A stretch of DNA of 37,948 nt from Paludibacter sp. GTDB lineage: Bacteria; Bacteroidota; Bacteroidia; Bacteroidales; Paludibacteraceae. Of the stretch, positions 33,357 to 37,948 are shown one piece after another. Made by a program: the position numbers and the translations under genes. The notes beneath the pieces are model-generated. The model was not told the origin of the DNA. It saw nothing but the letters and a program-made list of their open reading frames with translations, and ran no database searches. The DNA lies in the NCBI GenBank assembly GCA_031292575.1, contig JARLGX010000038.1:1-37948 (forward strand), given 5' to 3'. Numbering within the stretch: position 1 is the stretch's first letter; each line of letters begins with the position of its first letter.

Positions 33357-33395
33357 AAAAAAACTTTCCGTCAATCGACTGATAGTCGGCTAACG
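33357..33395 (-). terminator. Rho-independent terminator of the M6 metalloprotease gene
   Basis: On the minus strand, CGTTAGCCGACT pairs with AGTCGATTGACG (12 positions: one mismatch, two wobbles) around a 3-base loop; on the plus strand the arms are 33369-33380 and 33384-33395. Five bases after the stem on the minus strand come seven T's (plus 33357-33363). It lies 28 bases past the M6 stop codon. Confidence 0.7.
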
Positions 33396-33422
33396 AAAAG
33401 TTTAAAGTTAGTTTTAATGTTT

Positions 33423-36266
33423 TTATATGGCAATTTTAGTGACCAGATTATTAGCTCTTATAATATAAACCTGATGTCTGGGTAAATCTGATATTTTAAC
33501 TGTTGTTCCCTGGGGAGTTATACTTTGAATGGTTTGACCCAGTATATTGTATATTCTCAAGGATGTATTTTTTGTGGGTAAAGAGACAGTTATATTCCCA
33601 TTTGTGTCGACGGAGGCAACAAGTTTTTTTGACGATGGATATGTAAGAGTTTTAACATATATTACATTCGAAGAATTTGTAATATTTTCATAATAAACGC
33701 TCTTGTCGCTTGCCCTGACCATGTAATTGTAATCAGTGTTTGGAATTAAATTGGTCAGTGTATCTGTTGTAGAAGTCACCCAACTTTCACGCAGGTTATA
33801 AGTAAGTTGTTTTGTAAAGGTAACAGCAACATCATCGAAAGCTACCGATCCAAGCCCTTTTGTATAGGTAAATCGGAAACGGTCATATCCTTTAGTTTCA
33901 AGAAATGTATATGATTTGCTTTGATCATTTAAAGTTGAAGTTACAGGAATGCTGTCAACTTTTTCCCAATTGTTTTGGTCATTTTGTGCTTCAATTAAAA
34001 ATCCACCATTACTTCCTCCCATTGAACGCAAGTAGAATGAAAGTTTTGTTACAGGTAAAAGGTATTTTTCGGTTTCAACTAATTCTCCGGTATTTGAGAA
34101 TAATATAGATGGTGGAGTTATTCCACTATAAATAGTAGAACTTGAAGTGCTTTTTGGCGTTATTGTCCAGCCATTCGGAGCAACTAAACCATTATCGAAG
34201 CCTTGGGTGATTGAAGATTCACCATCAGTAAGGCTATAAACCGTTAAATAATATCCTGTTGCATCGAAAACCGGACTCCAATTTGCCACAAAACCTGTAA
34301 AACTAACATCTGAAGCTTCATTGGCTATTGGAGGAACTACATAAACCGCTCGGGTAGATGTTCCTGAAATTTGGGCATCAGCATAGTCGGTTGTACCTGA
34401 AGTCAAAATAAATGTATCGCTATGAACTGAAGTGTATGAAGGTACAGTTGGATTATACCTTATCTGTATATTCGTGTTAGTCAATACAGAATCAATGGGA
34501 GTTAAAATCAGCGATTTTACCCAGATGCTATCACTCTGTTTTTTCATCTCAAAATGCAGCCCATTTTTAAATGAAATATTTACCACATTGGTTAATTTTG
34601 ATCCGCTTACGGTAACTGTTTGAACAGAAGAAGGCGTACCCTGAACTGTAGAAAACGGTTGCAGATTTTGAGCTAAAATTATATTCGTGCCAAAATGAAA
34701 TGAAATTTTGCCATTTATTTCCTGAATATTCAATAGAGGTTTATGAATATTTGTTCCGTCGCGAAGCGTTGGAACGAATGATGTTACATGACTGGTTCCC
34801 GGATAAGGGTCGCCCGATAAGGTTGGATCTAAACTGGTAGTTTCGGTCAATGCAATTCCATCTGCTTCCACAATGTCCACACCCATTGCATTGGGATCGT
34901 TATTTACTGTATTATTTGCCCAGGTTGTTGGGTTGTAATAAATGTGATATACAATCATTCCATGACCGGGAAGATACGTGTCCCAACCTTTTTGTTGCCT
35001 GTTTTCCAACATAAAAAACTCTACTGGCGAAGGATTGCTGCCAATTAAATTGTGATTTCCGTTTTGCGAAATCAAATAGGAAGTATTACTTGTTGAGAGT
35101 GTGTCTAACTGGTAATTTCCTGCAGTTTTTAATTCAGTGGGCGTTAACCAGTTCAGGTAAAAACGGTCCCACGAAGAGTAAGATGGTGGTGTTCGCCCAA
35201 GGTTTAAATATGGGCCGTAATCCATTATGTTCCATGTGGACAAAGTGTGGTGATCAGTACCTGATGTGACATAATAATCTGTTAAACCAAGTACATGTCC
35301 AAATTCATGACAAAAAGTTCCTACTCCACACATATTCGAACCTGTATTTCCACGTAATTCGGATGTACATGCGTAATCGTAAACAGAAACACCGTTAAAT
35401 TTAGTTGATAAATCATTTAAAGTCCAACGGTGTGGCCAAATGCTATTTGCAGGTCCACCTTCAGCTTCGTTGTAACCGGCATAATAAATGAAAACATTGT
35501 CAACAACTCCATTTTTATCAGTATCATACTGCGAAAAATCAACTCCTGCAGCAGCGGCCAATGTACAAGCATCAATGACCATTTGCTGTGGATTTGTATC
35601 ATTTCCACTGGCGTCATTTGCACCGTAATAAGCCATATTGTTCGGCAATGTATACGGTCCGACCACATCAAATTGCGGATTAAATACGCCCATTGAGCTG
35701 TCGTGGAAATAGTCTTTTGCCGATCCGGTACCACCATTGGTTGAATATCCACTTTGGTTTAGAAGATTGGTGAAAGCAGTTTTAGGATTGGAAGTAACAA
35801 AGTTTACATCCTTGAAATTGACGAGGATTACTATTGATTTTGGTGAGCCGGTTAAAGGATAACCTTTTATAATTGATGTTGTGGAAATGGATTTTTGCAA
35901 ACGTAATGCGCGTTCTTTTTGACCAAATTTGGTAAGATTCAAATTTGGAGTTAAATTTAGAATTAAATTTTTTTCAACGGCAGTGCGTTGATTTATATCA
36001 TTTGCTTTTACAGAAGTACTAATCAAATTCCCATAAGCATCAGACTTTGCGTAGGTAAGAACTCCCTGGGTATTTGGAGTAAGAGCATATCCATCTAACG
36101 TGGTTTTATAGTTGAAATACTCATCGCCGTGCAATCTAACTGTTAATACAGTTCCATCAGGTTGAGTTATTTTAACTGGATATGGAGTGGCCGGAACAGC
36201 ATTCAAACATACTGCAAAAAATAAAAATATTGTTGAAATGAATAACCGAATTGCAGTTGTTCTCAT
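33423..36266 (-). CDS. Secreted M6-family metalloprotease with T9SS C-terminal sorting domain
   Basis: 947 residues. Signal peptide (about 1-23, LFISTIFLFFAVCLNA). Propeptide-like part to about 140. M6 (immune inhibitor A-like) catalytic domain, with zinc motif HEFGH at 320-324 in a G-T-F-C-H-E-F-G-H-V-L-G-L context. Then a beta-rich region, a choice-of-anchor/MAM-like module (about 685-820, including SFYLRSMGGSNGGFL and GSVAFDDVAV), fibronectin III-like strands on either side, and a C-terminal about 70-residue T9SS type A sorting domain (SLRIYNILGQTIQS, then VYIIRAN). Predicted to cross the outer membrane through the type IX system. A minus-strand internal frame at 35417-35752 is a shadow. 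Confidence 0.92.
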   Translation of the reverse strand: MRTTAIRLFISTIFLFFAVCLNAVPATPYPVKITQPDGTVLTVRLHGDEYFNYKTTLDGYALTPNTQGVLTYAKSDAYGNLISTSVKANDINQRTAVEKNLILNLTPNLNLTKFGQKERALRLQKSISTTSIIKGYPLTGSPKSIVILVNFKDVNFVTSNPKTAFTNLLNQSGYSTNGGTGSAKDYFHDSSMGVFNPQFDVVGPYTLPNNMAYYGANDASGNDTNPQQMVIDACTLAAAAGVDFSQYDTDKNGVVDNVFIYYAGYNEAEGGPANSIWPHRWTLNDLSTKFNGVSVYDYACTSELRGNTGSNMCGVGTFCHEFGHVLGLTDYYVTSGTDHHTLSTWNIMDYGPYLNLGRTPPSYSSWDRFYLNWLTPTELKTAGNYQLDTLSTSNTSYLISQNGNHNLIGSNPSPVEFFMLENRQQKGWDTYLPGHGMIVYHIYYNPTTWANNTVNNDPNAMGVDIVEADGIALTETTSLDPTLSGDPYPGTSHVTSFVPTLRDGTNIHKPLLNIQEINGKISFHFGTNIILAQNLQPFSTVQGTPSSVQTVTVSGSKLTNVVNISFKNGLHFEMKKQSDSIWVKSLILTPIDSVLTNTNIQIRYNPTVPSYTSVHSDTFILTSGTTDYADAQISGTSTRAVYVVPPIANEASDVSFTGFVANWSPVFDATGYYLTVYSLTDGESSITQGFDNGLVAPNGWTITPKSTSSSTIYSGITPPSILFSNTGELVETEKYLLPVTKLSFYLRSMGGSNGGFLIEAQNDQNNWEKVDSIPVTSTLNDQSKSYTFLETKGYDRFRFTYTKGLGSVAFDDVAVTFTKQLTYNLRESWVTSTTDTLTNLIPNTDYNYMVRASDKSVYYENITNSSNVIYVKTLTYPSSKKLVASVDTNGNITVSLPTKNTSLRIYNILGQTIQSITPQGTTVKISDLPRHQVYIIRANNLVTKIAI

Positions 36267-36286
36267 GTATAAACTAATTTTGGCTG

Positions 36287-36294
36287 CAAAGATA
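36287..36294 (-). promoter_or_regulatory. -7 promoter box TATCTTTG for the M6 metalloprotease
   Basis: On the minus strand TATCTTTG matches TAnnTTTG exactly, 20 bases before the ATG at 36266. A weak -33 (TTTA) lies about 18 bases further upstream. Confidence 0.55.
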
Positions 36295-36377
36295 AGAAAA
36301 AATCACACCTTGTAAAGGATACAAATGATGTAAGTATAAAAAAGACAACAATTTAAATGCTTTCAATGTGATTTTGC

Positions 36378-36746
36378 TTACTTTTTGAAAATAAAATAAA
36401 CCGCAAGCACCAGAAAAATGAATCCTATTATGTGGTTCCATCGGAATGTTTCATTTTTAAATACTACTAAAGAAAAGATCACGAAGACCGATAATGTAAT
36501 TACTTCCTGAATTACTTTTAATTGTAATAAGGAGAATGGACCACCATTTTCATTAAACCCAATTCTATTTGCTGGCACTTGAAACATGTATTCGAAAAGT
36601 GCAATTCCCCAACTTATAAACACCACAACAAAGAGCGGCAGTGCACTAAACCAGCTGAATTCGCGCATTTTGAGATGGCCATACCAAGCAAAAGTCATAA
36701 ATATATTGGAGATAATCAATAAACCAATGGTGAAAAATTCTTTCAT
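36378..36746 (-). CDS. DMT-family small membrane protein (DUF486)
   Basis: 122 residues from ATG 36746; a TTG at 36755 would add three. Four hydrophobic helices (about 5-24, 31-53, 68-95 and 100-119) and the DUF486 patterns TFAWYGHLK, WGIALFEY, QVPANRIG and the QLKVIQE segment. Belongs to the drug/metabolite transporter superfamily; substrate unknown. It lies 111 bases upstream of the M6 gene in the same direction but probably under its own control. Confidence 0.85.
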   Translation of the reverse strand: MKEFFTIGLLIISNIFMTFAWYGHLKMREFSWFSALPLFVVVFISWGIALFEYMFQVPANRIGFNENGGPFSLLQLKVIQEVITLSVFVIFSLVVFKNETFRWNHIIGFIFLVLAVYFIFKK

Positions 36747-36801
36747 AAAAAGCAAATTATTGAGAGTTAAACGAATTTATTGTAGCTAAAGTATAAATCA
36801 A

Positions 36802-37551
36802 CTACTTAACTTTCTTTGGAAGGTAATCAGTTTTAATATTTTCCATGGCTGCCCAAATATTTTGCCGTACGGTTGGATTCAACTTTTCAAGTTCGGCAAT
36901 CAGCTTCTTGGCTTCGCGACGCGATGAATCTTTTTCATGCGGACAATTTTTTATTTGTTTTTGGTAATCACGAATTCGTTCAAACTCTTTCATTTCGGCT
37001 TCAGTGATTAAAGCTAATGGGCGAATAATCTCCATATCGAATTTGTTCAGTTTTAATTTTGGTGGCATAGACCCAAACGAACCCTGGTAAATTAAATTAA
37101 GAAGCAGTGTTTCGGCAATATCATCCAAATGGTGACCAAGCGCTATTTTGTTGCATCCAAGTTCGACTGCAATTTCGAACAAAGCCTTGCGACGATGCCA
37201 GGAGCATAAAAAGCATGTAGATTTGTTGGTGTTTGTAGAGTTGTCAAAGCGGGTTATATGATGAACAAACGGAATGCCGAATTGATTGGTATGTTCTTTT
37301 AAATAGACCAAATCAGATTCATATGGAATGTTTTCTACAGAAATATGAACTGCAGTGAGTTTAAAACCCGGAACTCTGATTTTCATGCGTTCACCGAGTA
37401 ATTCGACCAATGCCAGTGAATCTTTTCCACCTGAAAGTCCAATAAGAATATGGTCTTCATTTTCAATCAAACGGTAATCACTAAGGGCTTTTTTGAATTT
37501 TGATTGTATACTGCGAAGAGTTTTTTGGTCGTTTTTAGTCGATTGTTCCAT
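36802..37551 (-). CDS. ttcA: TtcA-like tRNA 2-thiocytidine synthetase (PP-loop ATPase)
   Basis: 249 residues from ATG 37551 (a TTG at 37578 would add nine). PP-loop SGGKDS at 40-45, C113-x2-C116 (CFLC) and C203 (NCPHEK) fit the three cysteines that hold the iron-sulfur cluster in TtcA; GHHLDDIAETLLLNL is the second conserved block. The family thiolates cytidine 32 of certain tRNAs. TilS-like lysidine synthase is the main alternative, but the CxxC and the short length favour TtcA. Confidence 0.85.
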   Translation of the reverse strand: MEQSTKNDQKTLRSIQSKFKKALSDYRLIENEDHILIGLSGGKDSLALVELLGERMKIRVPGFKLTAVHISVENIPYESDLVYLKEHTNQFGIPFVHHITRFDNSTNTNKSTCFLCSWHRRKALFEIAVELGCNKIALGHHLDDIAETLLLNLIYQGSFGSMPPKLKLNKFDMEIIRPLALITEAEMKEFERIRDYQKQIKNCPHEKDSSRREAKKLIAELEKLNPTVRQNIWAAMENIKTDYLPKKVK

Positions 37552-37732
37552 TGAAAAAAGTATATTTTTGGTGTGCAAATTTACAACAAAGGCTTTGATA
37601 ATTTTAATATCTGCGTATGATTATGGTTTTTTAATTGATTCCAGATTGCTTTTAAATCTTTAATATAGCACTTTTTGTCTCTTTAATTAAGGAAAATAAA
37701 TTTATAAAACAGATATTTTTTCCATTCATATA

Positions 37733-37763
37733 TTTGCAATTTATCAAAATCGCATTATCTTTG
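37733..37763 (+). promoter_or_regulatory. Bacteroidota promoter TTTG-N19-TATCTTTG upstream of tRNA-like sequences
   Basis: TTTG at 37733-37736, exactly 19 bases, then TATCTTTG at 37756-37763: a perfect match to the -33/-7 consensus. It points to the tRNA-Gly-like sequence starting at 37813. Confidence 0.82.
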
Positions 37764-37812
37764 CACTGCATTTGGAAAAATGAAAGAAGTTTCATTCGTA
37801 TTTAAATAAATT

Positions 37813-37881
<69 letters not shown>

Positions 37882-37924
37882 TAGAACAAATGAAAAGGAG
37901 TTTTCATAATCAACAATACAAATT

Positions 37925-37948
37925 GCGAAAATAGCTCAGTTGGTAGAG
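37925..37948 (+). tRNA. Start of a second tRNA-Gly-like copy (cut by window end)
   Basis: GCGAAAATAGCTCAGTTGG plus five more bases repeat 37813-37836 exactly, including the preceding AAATT. The 3' part is outside the window, so identity and integrity are unproven. Confidence 0.5.

Noticed and set aside
35417-35752. 111-residue minus-strand ORF
   Set aside because: Shadow frame inside the M6 metalloprotease catalytic domain, Met-rich and without family features.

Overview
The window comes from a member of the Bacteroidota, probably Bacteroidales/Marinilabiliales-like. The signs are the Bacteroides-type -7 promoter box (TAnnTTTG) ahead of several genes and a perfect TTTG-N19-TATCTTTG promoter at 37733-37763. 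A type IX secretion sorting tail closes an M6 metalloprotease. A Wza-like protein with many SLBB modules and a separate, kinase-free Wzz are present, and Bacteroidota-type palindromic intergenic repeats are abundant.

Most of the window is one Wzx/Wzy-type capsule or exopolysaccharide locus. Left to right: the tail of an IS982-family element (1-141); a 540-base leader with a strong hairpin; the export pair Wza-like and Wzz-like (683-4197); an accessory island (4198-9158) holding three nucleotidyltransferase toxin-antitoxin-like modules packed in repeats; an A+T-rich sugar and glycosyltransferase cassette (9159-22205); a DUF4143 ATPase (22596-23951); a conserved-looking right arm (24015-31647); and a separate block of housekeeping or secreted-protein genes on the minus strand (31690-37551), ending at a damaged tRNA-Gly-like sequence and the start of a second copy.

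The cassette encodes CDP-glucose synthesis and 4,6-dehydration (RfbF, RfbG), an RfbJ-like reductase, a sugar-epimerase cupin, a RfbV-like GT2, flippase Wzx, two GT4 enzymes, polymerase Wzy, a GT11 fucosyltransferase, a hexapeptide acyltransferase, a WbsX-like protein and another GT2. The right arm supplies a WecA/MraY-like initiating phosphotransferase, a kelch lipoprotein, Wzi, a nucleotidyltransferase-GHMP kinase fusion, a WbuC-like cupin and a FlaA1/CapD-type dehydratase. The likely flow is: FlaA1 product, then WecA-like priming on undecaprenyl phosphate, unit extension by the GTs, Wzx flipping, Wzy/Wzz polymerisation, Wza-like export, and Wzi surface attachment.

The most unusual layer is DNA structure. 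Heptanucleotide arrays (GAGTAAA/GAGTTCT-like, strict 7-base phase) follow the stop codons of many genes and lie at both edges of the A+T-rich cassette. A 14-unit 21-base array lies directly ahead of rfbF. A 250-base tandem duplication differs by one 7-base unit, and 164-base direct repeats flank two of the toxin-like modules. No CRISPR array, rRNA or complete prophage was seen.
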